A stretch of 64,000 bases of DNA from Solwaraspora sp. WMMD791 (GTDB lineage Bacteria; Actinomycetota; Actinomycetes; Mycobacteriales; Micromonosporaceae), in assembly GCF_029581195.1 (NCBI RefSeq), contig NZ_CP120737.1:2891001-2955000 (forward strand), read 5' to 3'. Below the pieces are notes generated by a model, which searched no databases, had not been told where the DNA came from, and was given only the letters and a program-made list of their open reading frames with translations. A program made the translations under genes and the position numbers. This document shows, piece by piece, positions 36,560-45,358 of this stretch; the first letter of the stretch is position 1, and every line of letters begins with the position of its first letter.

Positions 36560-39121
36560 GTGGCTGGAGTGCGCAACCTGACCCAGGTCGAGGCGGCTGA
36601 ACGTGCCCGCCTGCTCGATGTGACCGGGTATGACATCCACCTGGACCTGTCCGCCGCCGGCAATGCCACGGACAACCGGGTGTTCCGCTCGACGACGACG
36701 GTCACGTTCCGCTGCACCGAGCCGGGCGCGAGCACCTTCATCGAAGTGGCGGCCGACCGGCTGCACACCGCGACGCTCAACGGACGCCCGCTCGACGCAG
36801 CCGGCTGGTCGGCCGAGACCGGGCTGACCCTGCCGGACCTGGCTGCCGAGAACACGCTGGTCGTCGAGGCCGACTTCGGCTACTCGGCCAGCGGCCAGGG
36901 CCTGCACCGCAGCGTCGACCCGGTCGACGGAGAGACGTACCTCTACAGCCAGTTCGAGACCGCCGACGCCCAGCGGGTGTACGCCTGTTTCGACCAGCCC
37001 GACCTCAAGAGCGTCTACACCTGGCACGCGGTCGTGCCGGCGCACTGGCGGGTCATCTCGAACATGCCGGTCGCCAGCGAGGAGCCCGCCGGCACCGACG
37101 CCAAGACCGTCCACTTCGTCGAGTCGGCGCGGATGAGCACGTACATCACCGCGCTGTGCGCCGGTCCGTACCACGAGGTACGACGCAGCCACGACGGCGT
37201 CGACCTGGGCTACTTCTGCCGGGCCAGCATGGCCGACCACCTCGACGTAGACGACCTGCACCTGATCACCGCGCAGGGCTTCGACTTCTTCCAGACCCAG
37301 TTCGGGGTCCGGTACCCGCTGCCCAAGTACGACCAGATCTGGGTGCCGGACTTCAACGCCGGCGCGATGGAGAACTTCGGTGCGGTCACCCACGCCGAGG
37401 CGCACTACCTCTTCCGCTCCCAGGTCACCGACTTCGAGTACGAGCAGCGGGCCAACACCGTGCTGCACGAGCTGGCCCACATGTGGTTCGGCAACCTGGT
37501 CACCATGCGCTGGTGGAACGATCTGTGGCTCAACGAGTCGTTCGCCGAGTGGGCCAGCCACTGGTGCAACTCGGAGGCGACCCGGTTCACCGACGCCTGG
37601 ACCACGTTCCTGTCGGTCCGCAAGAACTGGGGCTACCGGCAGGACCAGCTCTCCTCCACCCACCCGGTCTACTGCGAGATGCCGGACCTGGAGGCGGTCG
37701 AGGTCAACTTCGACGGCATCACGTACGCCAAAGGCGCCAGCGTGCTCAAGCAGCTCGTCGCGTACGTGGGTCTGGAATCGTTCCTGGCCGGCCTGCGCAG
37801 CTACTTCCAGCGGCACGCCTGGGGCAACGCCACCTTCGACGACCTGCTCACCGAGCTGGAGACCGCCTCCGGTCGGGAGCTGCGCAAGTTCGCCGCCCAG
37901 TGGCTGGAGACCGCCCAGGTCAACACGTTGCGGCCGGAGCTGGCGGTCGGTGCCGACGGCACCTACCAGCAGGTGACGGTGCTGCAGGAGGCCCCCACCG
38001 GGTACCCGACGCTGCGTACCCACCGGATCGGGGTCGGCCTCTACGACCTGGTCGACGGGCGGCTGGTGCGCCGGCACCGGGCCGAGGTCGACATCAGCGG
38101 CGAGCGGACCGCGCTGCCCGAGCTGGTCGGGCAGCGTGCCGCCGACGTGCTGCTGCTCAACGACGACGACCTGAGTTACACGAAGCTGCGACTCGACCCG
38201 GACTCGATGTCCAACGTGGTGCAGCACATCAGCGCGTTCGATTCGTCGCTGGCGCGGGCGCTGTGCTGGGCGGCGGCCTGGGACATGGTGCGCGACGGCG
38301 AACTCGCCGCCCGCGACTACGTCGCCCTCGTCCTCGCCGGGCTGCCCACCGAGACCGACATCAACCTGGTGACCGCGACCCTGCGGCAGGCGACCAGCAC
38401 GCTGACGTTCTACGCCGAGCCGGGCTGGGCGCCGCAGGGTTGGGCCGACCTGGCCCGTACCGCCCGGACGGCGTTGCGGGCCGCCGAGCCGGGCAGCGGT
38501 TTCCAGCTGGCCTGGGCGCGGAGTTTCGCCACCGCGGCCCGCTCCGACGACGACCTGGCGGTGCTGCGTGGCTGGCTCGACGGCGCTGACGTGGTACCGG
38601 GGCTGACCATCGACACCGAGTTGCGCTGGACGGTGCTGCAGTCGTTGGCCGCCAACGGTGCCGCCACCGGCGAACAGATCGACGCCGAGCTGGCCCGGGA
38701 CCGTACCGCCAGCGGCGAGCGGGAGGCCGCACTGGCCCGCGCCCTGTTGCCGGACGCCGCCAACAAGGCTGCCGTCTGGGCCCAGCTGACCGGACCCGAC
38801 AGCCTGCCGAACTGGCAGCACCGGGCGTTGCTGCAGGGCTTCCAGCACCCGACGCAGGTGGAGCTGACCGCGCCGTACCGGCAGAAGTACTTCGAGGTGG
38901 CCGGCCGGATCTGGGCGACCCGCGACAGCGAGCCGGCGCAGGAGTTCGTCATGCTCGCCTACCCGGCGTACCTGGTCTCGCAGGAGACGGTCGACGCGAC
39001 CGACGAATGGCTGGCCGGCGAGGGACACCCGGCACCGCTGCGCCGGCTGGTCGCCGAGGGCCGCGACGGCGTGGTCCGGGCGTTGACCGCGCGGGCCACC
39101 GACACGGCCGCCGCCGGCTGA
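36560..39121 (+). CDS. pepN: aminopeptidase N (M1 zinc metallopeptidase)
   Basis: 853 residues from GTG 36560 with GGAGG at 36548-36552. M1 hallmarks: substrate motif GAMENFGAVTHAE and the zinc site HELAHMWFGN followed 18 residues later by the Glu of NESFAEW. The C-terminal half is the ERAP1-like helical domain (DEWLAGEGHPAPLRRLVAEG at the end). No signal peptide, so it is a cytoplasmic broad-specificity aminopeptidase in peptide turnover. Length fits the actinobacterial PepN family (about 850). It stands as a single gene, followed by a hairpin. Confidence 0.96.
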   Translation: MAGVRNLTQVEAAERARLLDVTGYDIHLDLSAAGNATDNRVFRSTTTVTFRCTEPGASTFIEVAADRLHTATLNGRPLDAAGWSAETGLTLPDLAAENTLVVEADFGYSASGQGLHRSVDPVDGETYLYSQFETADAQRVYACFDQPDLKSVYTWHAVVPAHWRVISNMPVASEEPAGTDAKTVHFVESARMSTYITALCAGPYHEVRRSHDGVDLGYFCRASMADHLDVDDLHLITAQGFDFFQTQFGVRYPLPKYDQIWVPDFNAGAMENFGAVTHAEAHYLFRSQVTDFEYEQRANTVLHELAHMWFGNLVTMRWWNDLWLNESFAEWASHWCNSEATRFTDAWTTFLSVRKNWGYRQDQLSSTHPVYCEMPDLEAVEVNFDGITYAKGASVLKQLVAYVGLESFLAGLRSYFQRHAWGNATFDDLLTELETASGRELRKFAAQWLETAQVNTLRPELAVGADGTYQQVTVLQEAPTGYPTLRTHRIGVGLYDLVDGRLVRRHRAEVDISGERTALPELVGQRAADVLLLNDDDLSYTKLRLDPDSMSNVVQHISAFDSSLARALCWAAAWDMVRDGELAARDYVALVLAGLPTETDINLVTATLRQATSTLTFYAEPGWAPQGWADLARTARTALRAAEPGSGFQLAWARSFATAARSDDDLAVLRGWLDGADVVPGLTIDTELRWTVLQSLAANGAATGEQIDAELARDRTASGEREAALARALLPDAANKAAVWAQLTGPDSLPNWQHRALLQGFQHPTQVELTAPYRQKYFEVAGRIWATRDSEPAQEFVMLAYPAYLVSQETVDATDEWLAGEGHPAPLRRLVAEGRDGVVRALTARATDTAAAG

Positions 39122-39426
39122 GCGACTCAGCCGCCGCCGGCTGACCGGCTCGGCGTACCGGCCGCCATCGAGGTGAGGCTGAGACACCCTTCGACGCAGT
39201 TGTCAGGTTTCTCAGCCTCACCCAATCTTCGAGGTGAACCTCTTCGGCCGACCGGGTGCTCGACCGGATGACGACCTCCGACCTGCGCAGGCACTACCCG
39301 GCCAGGACCCGTGGCCGGACGAGGGCGGCACCCGCTTCGGCACGCGGGACGGGAGGGCTCAGCCGCAGCGGGTGATCCGGGACGGTTCGCCGGACGGGGC
39401 CGCCGGGCAGGGCCGACGCTGAGGGC
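39122..39426. other. 305-base intergenic region after pepN, no convincing gene
   Basis: A 13-bp perfect inverted repeat pairs 39172-39184 (GGTGAGGCTGAGA) with 39210-39222 across a 25-base loop. It lies 50 bases after the pepN stop and could be the pepN terminator, though the loop is long. TCGAGGTGA occurs on both sides of it (about 39169 and 39229). A 62-codon frame at 39234-39422 has no ribosome-binding site and a biased composition; I do not call it. The rest would hold the promoter of the alcohol dehydrogenase gene. Confidence 0.6.
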
Positions 39427-40461
39427 ATGCGTGCCATCCAACTCACCGCGCCCGGCACTCTCGAACTGGTCGAGGTGCCCACCCCGACGCCCGGTCCGGG
39501 CGAGGTGCTGCTGGCCATGGCGGCCGTCGGTGCCTGCCACTCGGACCTGCACATCCTCGACGCGCCCGCCGGGGTCTTCCCCACCCCGATGACCCTCGGC
39601 CACGAGATCGCCGGCCGGGTCGCCCAGCTCGGCCCAGGGGTGAGCGGATGGTCCGACGGGGAGGCCGTGGCGGTGTACGGAATCCTCGGCTGCGGGCGCT
39701 GCCGGGCCTGCCTGCGCGGACGGGAGAACCAGTGCCGCACCGTACCGGTCGGCGGCATCGGCCTCAGCCGCGACGGCGGGCTCGCCGACCACGTGGTGGT
39801 GCCGGCGGACCGGTTGCTGCCGCTGGGCGGGCTGGACCCGGTGCAGGCGGCACCACTGACCGACGCCGGACTCACCCCGTACCACGCGATCTCGCTGAGC
39901 CGGGACGCGCTGCGGCCCGGCACCTGCTGTGTGGTGATCGGCATCGGTGGTCTCGGTCACATGGCCGTGCAGATCCTGGCGGCGACCACCGCCACGACGA
40001 TCATCGCGGTGGACACCAGCGACGCCGCGCTGCGGCTGGCCAAACGGATGGGCGCGCACCACACCGTGCAGGCCGGGCCGGCGGCGGTCGAGCAGATCCG
40101 CGAACTGACCGGTCCAGCGCCGGACGGCGCCGAGGTGGTCCTCGACTTCGTCTGCGTCGACGCCACCCTGGCGACGGCCCGTCAGGTGGTCTCCACCGGC
40201 GGGCAGCTCACACTGGTCGGCCTCGGCGGCGGTACGTTACCGATGACGCCGACCGCAGAGGGACCGCCACCGGTGCCGCTGGAGACCGGCGCGGTCATCC
40301 CGTTCTGGGGCACCCGGGCCGAGCTGGCCGAGGTGATCGCACTCGCCCGGCAGGGCCTGCTCCGCGCCGAGGTGCAGACGTTCCCGCTGAGCGAGACGGT
40401 GCAGGCGTACCAGCAGTTGCGCGACGGTCAGATCCACGGTCGGGCCGTGCTGGTCCCCTGA
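39427..40461 (+). CDS. zinc-dependent alcohol dehydrogenase (MDR family)
   Basis: 344 residues from MRAIQLTAPGTLELVEVPTP. Catalytic zinc ligands are in GACHSDLH and TLGHEIAG. Four structural-zinc cysteines appear in CGRCRACLRGRENQC. The NAD(P) loop is GIGGLGHMAVQ, with a following acidic residue IIAVDTS that favours NAD(H). It resembles the secondary-alcohol and propanol-preferring group of the medium-chain family. No neighbours indicate the substrate. A single gene ahead of convergent DUF5130. Confidence 0.93.
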   Translation: MRAIQLTAPGTLELVEVPTPTPGPGEVLLAMAAVGACHSDLHILDAPAGVFPTPMTLGHEIAGRVAQLGPGVSGWSDGEAVAVYGILGCGRCRACLRGRENQCRTVPVGGIGLSRDGGLADHVVVPADRLLPLGGLDPVQAAPLTDAGLTPYHAISLSRDALRPGTCCVVIGIGGLGHMAVQILAATTATTIIAVDTSDAALRLAKRMGAHHTVQAGPAAVEQIRELTGPAPDGAEVVLDFVCVDATLATARQVVSTGGQLTLVGLGGGTLPMTPTAEGPPPVPLETGAVIPFWGTRAELAEVIALARQGLLRAEVQTFPLSETVQAYQQLRDGQIHGRAVLVP

Positions 40462-40515
40462 CCAGCACGGGCGAAGTCCACCGCCGGTGCCGAGCGGCGG
40501 CCCGGCCGGTCCCGG

Positions 40516-40935
40516 TCAGACCTTGCCGGCGCGGGACGCCAACTGGTCGATGCCGCTGACCAGGCCTCCGGCCAGGTCACCGCCGCCGAACGAGGCCACC
40601 ATGGACAGCGCGGCGAGCTTGGCGTCGCGGTCCGGGATCCGCCGGCGCGCCTGCGCCCCGGTCACGATCTCCAGCAGCCGCTGGTTCGGCGACACGGCGA
40701 TGAGCACCGAAGAGTCCGGGTCGGTGAGCTGCCGGTGCAGGGTCACCGCGTACTCCCGGGACGGCTCGACGAGATCGCCGACGTAGATGCTGAACGCCAG
40801 ACCGGTCGCCGAGTCCGCCAGCCGCAATGCCTCGTCGAGGCGGAGCAGCTGCCGGGTGTTGAACGGCCCCGGCATGGTCGCGGCCCGACGGGTGGCGTCA
40901 CTCGACTGCTCGTGCACCTGCTCACCAACGGTCAC
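40516..40935 (-). CDS. DUF5130 (TPM-like) protein
   Basis: 139 residues from GTG 40935, placed by a GGGAGG ribosome-binding site 5 bases upstream. Conserved stretch: FNTRQLLRLDEALRLADSAT, then GLAFSIYVGDLVEPSREYA. The alternating pattern and VLIAVSPNQRLLEIVTGAQA resemble the TPM-domain fold. A C-terminal Gly-rich helix ends the protein. It overlaps the small membrane protein gene upstream by 14 bases, so the two are co-expressed. Function unassigned; TPM-fold proteins are often linked to envelope or redox maintenance. Confidence 0.8.
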   Translation of the reverse strand: MTVGEQVHEQSSDATRRAATMPGPFNTRQLLRLDEALRLADSATGLAFSIYVGDLVEPSREYAVTLHRQLTDPDSSVLIAVSPNQRLLEIVTGAQARRRIPDRDAKLAALSMVASFGGGDLAGGLVSGIDQLASRAGKV

Positions 40936-41212
40936 TTGCGCCTCCCGTCGCACCCGGCCGGGACTGCCCGGAACCGGCCTCAGCGGACTCGATCGCCGCC
41001 GGCTCCGTACCGGCGGGCAGCTCCGCCGCCTGGACCCCTGCGGACCTGTCGCCGGCGGCGACGAACCAGACCGGGCTGAACTCGAACGGTCGGCCCGGGC
41101 GGTAGCGGCGGTCCGCCCCGCCGCGCCCGCCGACCAGCGCCAGAGCGGCCACCACGAGCACGACGGCCGCCGGGATGACGACGAAGTACAGCACCGTGTG
41201 GGTTACAGACAA
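40922..41212 (-). CDS. small membrane protein with one N-terminal helix
   Basis: 96 residues. The start is probably the TTG at 41212, giving MSVTHTVLYFVVIPAAVVLV; a TTG at 41239 is the only longer option. One transmembrane helix (about 6-28) is followed by RRYRPGRPFEFSPVWFVAAG, then an Ala/Glu/Gly-rich tail. The segment G-R-P-F-E-F-x-P-V-W-F recurs in similarly sized actinobacterial membrane proteins, as far as I recall. It overlaps the DUF5130 gene by 14 bases and probably acts with it at the membrane. Confidence 0.7.
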   Translation of the reverse strand: MSVTHTVLYFVVIPAAVVLVVAALALVGGRGGADRRYRPGRPFEFSPVWFVAAGDRSAGVQAAELPAGTEPAAIESAEAGSGQSRPGATGGASDRW

Positions 41213-41244
41213 TCTCAACGCCCCCCGGCATCGGTTCAAGGGAC

Positions 41245-42789
41245 TCAGCGGATGTCAGAAGTCCTGGACGTGGCCGCGCCGCCAGCCCGTTGCGGCTCAG
41301 ACGCCTTCACGGTAGCGGAGCCGTCGGCCCACCAGATCTCCGGGTGCCGCCCGGTTCGGCCGGCCCGCTGCTCAAGTTGGGCGGCGGCGGCCAGCACCGT
41401 GGCGTCCGCACCGGCCTGCCCGGTCAGCAGGACGCCGACCGGCTGACCGGCAGCACTGTCCGCCACCGGAACGGACACCGACGGTTGCCCGGTGACGTTG
41501 AACACCGCACAGTACGGCGAGAAGCGCCGCTGCCGGTCGAAATCCTCTGCCGGGTCACCCGTTTCGGTGAACCAGCCGACCGGTGCCTGTGGCCGGCTCA
41601 GCGTCGGGCACAGCAGCAGGTCCAGCCCGGCGACTGCGTGCATCGCCCGGCGTACCTGGACCTGCAGCTCGCTCAGCGTGGTGACCAGCGTCGCCGCGCT
41701 GATCGCCTGACCCCGTTCGCGTAGCAGCCGGGTCAGTGGCAGCAGCTGGGCCTGCCGCTGCGGCGGCACCGGGGACAGCGCCAGGACGTACCAGATGGTC
41801 TCGAACAGCGGCCACAGTTGCGGCCCGAGCGGTGCCGGGACCTCGACCACGTCGTGGCCGGCGTCGGCGAGCAGCGCCGCCGCCGTGTCCACCGCCGCCA
41901 GACAGTCGGGGTGCACCGGTTCGTCGGCGAGCATCGGGGTGGTGAACCGGCCGATCCGCAGCCGGCCGGGATCGGCGGCCCGGGCCGCCGCAAGGTAGCC
42001 ACCTGCGGCCAGATGGTCACCCGCCGCCAGCGGGGTACCCGGCGGCGCGGCGGGTGGCAGGTACGGCTCGCCGGGCACCGGCACCGCCATGGCGTCGAGC
42101 AGCGCGGCGGCGTCGGTCACGGTCCGGGCGATCGGCCCGTGGCTGGGCAGTCCGAACCCGCCGGCGCCGAGCGGCCCGCCGGAGACCAGCCCCCGGGTGG
42201 GTTTGTAGCCGACCAGGCCGCAGAGCGCGGCCGGGATCCGGTTGGAGCCGCCGCCGTCGGAGCCCTGCGCGAACGGCACCAGCCCAGCGGCGACCGCGGC
42301 TGCGGCGCCTCCGCTGGAGCCGCCGGCGGTGCAGGTCAGATCCCACGGGTTACGCGCGGGCGGGGCCACCTCGCCTTCGGTGTAGAGCGCGCAGCCCAGC
42401 TCGGCGGCGGTGGTCTTGCCGAGGCTGACGGTGCCGGCGGCACGCAGCAGCCGCACCACGTCGGCGTCGACGCTCGGTACGTGGTCGACGAACGCGGCCG
42501 AGCCGAAGGTGGTCCGCACCCCGGCGGTCAGCGTGAGGTCCTTGATCGCCACCGGTACGCCGTACAGGGGGCCGGGGTGCCGCCGCTCGCGGCTGGCGAA
42601 CGGCACCTCGTCGAGCACCCTGGCCTGCTCGCGGGCGGCGTCCGGGGTGACCGTGACGAAGGCGCCGACGGTGTCGGAGTGCGCGGCGATCCGGGTCAGG
42701 TAGTGCTCGACGAGGTCGATGCTGCGCAGTTCGCCCCGGCGGACCGCGGCCGCCTGCTCCACCCCACTCAGCTCATGGATCTGCGGCAT
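41245..42789 (-). CDS. amidase-signature family amidase
   Basis: 514 residues from [20 protein letters not shown]. The catalytic triad is visible: Lys in [15 protein letters not shown], cis-Ser in [17 protein letters not shown], and the Ser nucleophile region [20 protein letters not shown]. The family includes GatA, acetamidase and 6-aminohexanoate-cyclic-dimer hydrolase; lack of gatB and gatC nearby argues for a stand-alone amidase of unknown substrate. An insertion of Pro/Ala-rich sequence (about residues 265-300) is unusual. The open frame extends 71 codons upstream into a repeat and is rejected as coding. Confidence 0.9.
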   Translation of the reverse strand: MPQIHELSGVEQAAAVRRGELRSIDLVEHYLTRIAAHSDTVGAFVTVTPDAAREQARVLDEVPFASRERRHPGPLYGVPVAIKDLTLTAGVRTTFGSAAFVDHVPSVDADVVRLLRAAGTVSLGKTTAAELGCALYTEGEVAPPARNPWDLTCTAGGSSGGAAAAVAAGLVPFAQGSDGGGSNRIPAALCGLVGYKPTRGLVSGGPLGAGGFGLPSHGPIARTVTDAAALLDAMAVPVPGEPYLPPAAPPGTPLAAGDHLAAGGYLAAARAADPGRLRIGRFTTPMLADEPVHPDCLAAVDTAAALLADAGHDVVEVPAPLGPQLWPLFETIWYVLALSPVPPQRQAQLLPLTRLLRERGQAISAATLVTTLSELQVQVRRAMHAVAGLDLLLCPTLSRPQAPVGWFTETGDPAEDFDRQRRFSPYCAVFNVTGQPSVSVPVADSAAGQPVGVLLTGQAGADATVLAAAAQLEQRAGRTGRHPEIWWADGSATVKASEPQRAGGAATSRTSDIR

Positions 42790-42824
42790 GGGTCGATCCT
42801 GGCAGGCCGCCGGCACACCGGCTC

Positions 42825-42890
42825 CACCCGGGTGGTGCGGCGTGACCCACCCGGGTGGTGCGGCGTGATTCACCCGGTCGGTGCGGCGTG
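42825..42890. repeat. three tandem copies of a 23-bp unit, two with a perfect palindrome
   Basis: CACCCGGGTGGTGCGGCGTGA occurs at 42825-42845 and 42848-42868, with a degenerate third copy at 42871-42890. Spacing is 23 bp. The first two copies carry the perfect 12-bp palindrome CCACCCGGGTGG. The array sits between divergent genes (amidase start at 42789, surface protein start at 42938), so it may be an operator array or a simple tandem duplication. Confidence 0.6.
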
Positions 42891-42937
42891 CCGGTGGCCG
42901 TGGCGGGAAGTCCGACCGGTGAGCTCGGGAGGGGATC

Positions 42938-43465
42938 ATGCGGAAATCGAGGCAACCGGTCCGGACGCTCGCCGGCCTGGCCATGGCCGTGCTGATCGGC
43001 ATCGCGACGGTCCTGGCGGCGGCGACACCGGCCTACGCCGGCAGCACGTACGTGGAGGCCGAGCCGAGCACGGTGCAGGCCGGTGAACGGTTGACGATCC
43101 GGGCCAGCTGCGGCGACGACAACAACAGCCAGGCGACCGTCGAGTCGGACGCATTCGGCCGGGTGATCGTCACGCCCGACCAGGGCCTGCTCACCGGTCA
43201 GGTGACGGTACCCGGCAGCAAACGGCCGGGGCGCTACCCGGTCGACCTGCAGTGCCAGAACGGCAACACGGCGACCACCACGCTCACCGTGACCGGCACC
43301 GCCCATCCGACCCGGGGGCCGGACGCCGGCGGGGGCGGGACCGCCTCGGCCGGCACCGGAGCCGGCGGCTCGGCCCTGCTCGCCGGGGGGATCGCCGCAG
43401 TCGGGCTGGGGGTGGGCATCGGGCTGCTCGCCATGCGCCGCCGCCGCGCCGACTCCGGCGCCTGA
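42938..43465 (+). CDS. secreted surface protein with C-terminal membrane anchor
   Basis: 175 residues from MRKSRQPVRTLAGLAMAVLI with a GGAGGGGATC ribosome-binding site. The signal peptide is cleaved after about residue 34 (ATPAYAGS). One Ig-like beta domain follows (STYVEAEPSTVQAGERLTIR, with a likely disulfide between the two Cys in RASCGDD and DLQCQNG). After a Gly/Ala linker comes a helix ALLAGGIAAVGLGVGIGLLA and a basic RRRR stop. There is no LPXTG motif. It precedes the sortase gene by 15 bases, suggesting the sortase and this protein work together, but the missing sorting motif leaves that open. Confidence 0.85.
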   Translation: MRKSRQPVRTLAGLAMAVLIGIATVLAAATPAYAGSTYVEAEPSTVQAGERLTIRASCGDDNNSQATVESDAFGRVIVTPDQGLLTGQVTVPGSKRPGRYPVDLQCQNGNTATTTLTVTGTAHPTRGPDAGGGGTASAGTGAGGSALLAGGIAAVGLGVGIGLLAMRRRRADSGA

Positions 43466-43480
43466 CCTGCCGACGGCCAG

Positions 43481-44488
43481 ATGGCCGCCCGTCGCACACC
43501 GTCGCAGGACCGGCTGTACGGCGCTCTGGTGTCGGTACTGGCCCAGATCGGCACAGCCGGGACCACCGCGCACACGGTCACGCCACGGGTGAGCACCTAC
43601 GGCCGGCCCAGGCCGGCCCTGGACGCCGACTGCCCGGCGCCACTGCCGGCCGTCCCGGGTACCGCCCGGGGCATCGCCCGGGCCCCGGTGCGCGGGGTGG
43701 CCGCCGTACCCGCCTCGCAGCCCACCGGGCTGCCGGGCCGCTCCCGGGCGGCCGACCGGTCCGCACCGGCCCGGCGGCGCGGCTCCGGCGGGCACCGGGG
43801 CTGGCCGTGGGGCCGCCGGCGTGATCGGTCCGGTGTCGGACAGGTCGCGGGTGCCGCCGGGCGGGCCCGAGCGGGTACGCCCCGGTTCAGCCCGGTGGCC
43901 CTGGCGCTGATCGTCGTCGGCGTGTTCGTCGCCGGGTTCGGCTTCGAACGGGTCACCGGCACCCCGCTGGCGCGGTGGCTGCCGGGCGCGGACCGCCACG
44001 TCAGCCCGGAACACCCGCCGATGGCGGCCAGTGACCCGGTCAGCCTGACCATTCCGTCGCTGCGGCTGCAGGCGGCGGTGCACGACGTCGGGTTGGCCGA
44101 CGACGGCACGATCGCCGTACCGGAGCTGAACCGGCACAACGAGGCCGGCTGGTACGTGGCGAGCCCGACCCCGGGCGAGAACGGCCCGGCGGTGATCGTC
44201 GGGCACGTGGACACCACCACCGGGCCGTCGGTGTTCTACCAGGCGAGCACGCTGCAGCCGGGTGCGAAGATCCAGATCCGGCGGATGGACGGCTCGGTGG
44301 CGGTCTTCGAGGTCAACTCGGTGGAACGGTTCGACAAGTCGTCGCTTCCGGCCGAACGGGTGTACGCCGACTACAGCCGCCCCGGCCTGCGCCTGATCAC
44401 CTGCGGCGGCCAGTGGGTGGGCGGCTCCACCGGATACGCGGACAACGTGGTCGTCTTCGCCTCCCTGGTCGATGCCGAGGGCGGTTGA
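43481..44488 (+). CDS. sortase-family protein (class E/F-like) lacking the catalytic Arg
   Basis: 335 residues from MAARRTPSQDRLYGALVSVL. The cytoplasmic N-terminus is long, basic and Pro-rich. One transmembrane helix (about 137-155, FSPVALALIVVGVFVAGFGF) is followed by the sortase barrel: LTIPSLRLQAAVHDVGLADD, then PAVIVGHVDTTTGPSVF with the active-site His, and RLITCGGQWVGGST with the active-site Cys. All studied sortases have an Arg after the Cys; here no Arg occurs between the Cys and the C-terminus. The next residues read GYADNVVVFASLV. Activity may be altered or lost. Class E/F sortases are house-keeping transpeptidases in high-GC actinobacteria. Confidence 0.88.
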   Translation: MAARRTPSQDRLYGALVSVLAQIGTAGTTAHTVTPRVSTYGRPRPALDADCPAPLPAVPGTARGIARAPVRGVAAVPASQPTGLPGRSRAADRSAPARRRGSGGHRGWPWGRRRDRSGVGQVAGAAGRARAGTPRFSPVALALIVVGVFVAGFGFERVTGTPLARWLPGADRHVSPEHPPMAASDPVSLTIPSLRLQAAVHDVGLADDGTIAVPELNRHNEAGWYVASPTPGENGPAVIVGHVDTTTGPSVFYQASTLQPGAKIQIRRMDGSVAVFEVNSVERFDKSSLPAERVYADYSRPGLRLITCGGQWVGGSTGYADNVVVFASLVDAEGG

Positions 44489-44516
44489 ACCGGCCCGGCG
44501 GGCCGACACTTTCGCC

Positions 44517-44569
44517 TCCGTCGGCCCGGTTCAGGCGGCACTCGTTTCCGTCGGCCCGGTTCAGGCGGC
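44517..44569. repeat. 23-bp direct repeat at the sortase/HNH junction
   Basis: TCCGTCGGCCCGGTTCAGGC plus three more bases occurs at 44517-44539 and 44547-44569. The second copy spans the stop codon of the HNH gene. TGAACCGG near 44486 is complementary to part of each copy, so alternative hairpins can form. A recent local duplication is the simplest reading. Confidence 0.6.
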
Positions 44570-45097
44570 GGCTTCGGCCTCGGGCAGGTCCAGCCAGTCG
44601 GCCCAGCGTGGATCGGGTGCCCGGTGTCCGAGCACCCGCCAGGCCGTACCCTTCGGCGCCGCCGGCGCGGTCTGCAGCCGCCAGCCCAGCTCCGCTGGCG
44701 TCCGGTCACCCTTGGTGTGGTTGCAGCGGGCACAGGCGGCGACGACGTTCTCCCAGACGTGCCGACCGCCGCGACTGCGCGGAAAGACGTGGTCGATGGT
44801 CTCGGCCGGGCCCCGGCAGTAGCCGCAGCGCCCGCCGTCGCGGGCGAAGATGGCCCGCCGGGAGAGGCCGACATGCGTGCGGTACGGCACCCGGACGTAG
44901 CGGGTCAGGCGCACCACGGAGGGCACCGGCAGACGCTGCCGGGCGCTGTGCAGCATGCCCTCGCCATCGGCGACGCAGACCGCCTTCGCGGAGAGCACGA
45001 GAATGGCGGCCCGACGCACCGATACGACACACAGCGGCTCGTACGTGGCATTGAGCACCAACGAACCGGAGCCCACCGTGGGTCGTATGTCAGGCAT
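44561..45097 (-). CDS. HNH endonuclease-family protein
   Basis: 178 residues from MPDIRPTVGSGSLVLNATYE. The HNH core sits at about 90-145: CGYCRGPAETIDHVFPRSRG, then ENVVAACARCNHTKGDRTPA. Two C-x2-C pairs bind zinc and the D-H and N-x8-H residues form the nuclease site. The N-terminal region (LNATYEPLCVVSVRRAAILV) belongs to the RNA-binding-like N-terminal part of this widespread actinobacterial HNH family. These proteins are chromosomally conserved and not linked to a restriction system here; their role is unknown. The longer frame to 45139 lacks a ribosome-binding site. Confidence 0.9.
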   Translation of the reverse strand: MPDIRPTVGSGSLVLNATYEPLCVVSVRRAAILVLSAKAVCVADGEGMLHSARQRLPVPSVVRLTRYVRVPYRTHVGLSRRAIFARDGGRCGYCRGPAETIDHVFPRSRGGRHVWENVVAACARCNHTKGDRTPAELGWRLQTAPAAPKGTAWRVLGHRAPDPRWADWLDLPEAEAAA

Positions 45098-45358
45098 CCC
45101 GCTCACCCTCTCGGTTGTGTTCCCACCCGCTCCTGGCACCTGACGTGAATCGACACGATCCGACCATCGGACCGTGACCTGCGTCGGCGTGGCGCCGACA
45201 CCTGTGCGCCAATAGTCCCCGATAGATGACCCGAATGCACGTACTATTCGGCCGCTACCCCGTGGGCGGTCGGCGGATGGTGCGCCGATGACCCGTTGCG
45301 TCCGGTTCCGCCGCTCGGGTGGGCCGCCCGCCGACCGGCCGGCGACGTACGGTACGAA
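45098..45358. other. 261-base divergent promoter region between HNH and MscS genes
   Basis: No coding frame is convincing. A 7-bp hairpin (GTCGGCG 45183-45189 with CGCCGAC 45193-45199) is followed by a comparatively AT-rich stretch (AATAGTCCCCGATAGATGAC and GCACGTACTATTCG) that may hold the MscS promoter. I see no consensus pair that I could defend. Confidence 0.4.

Noticed and set aside
36419-39187. A 922-codon open frame antisense to pepN
   Set aside because: Same explanation; pepN on the other strand has every M1 motif.
39234-39422. 62-codon frame after pepN
   Set aside because: No ribosome-binding site, biased Asp/Gly/Arg composition and no homology that I recognise.
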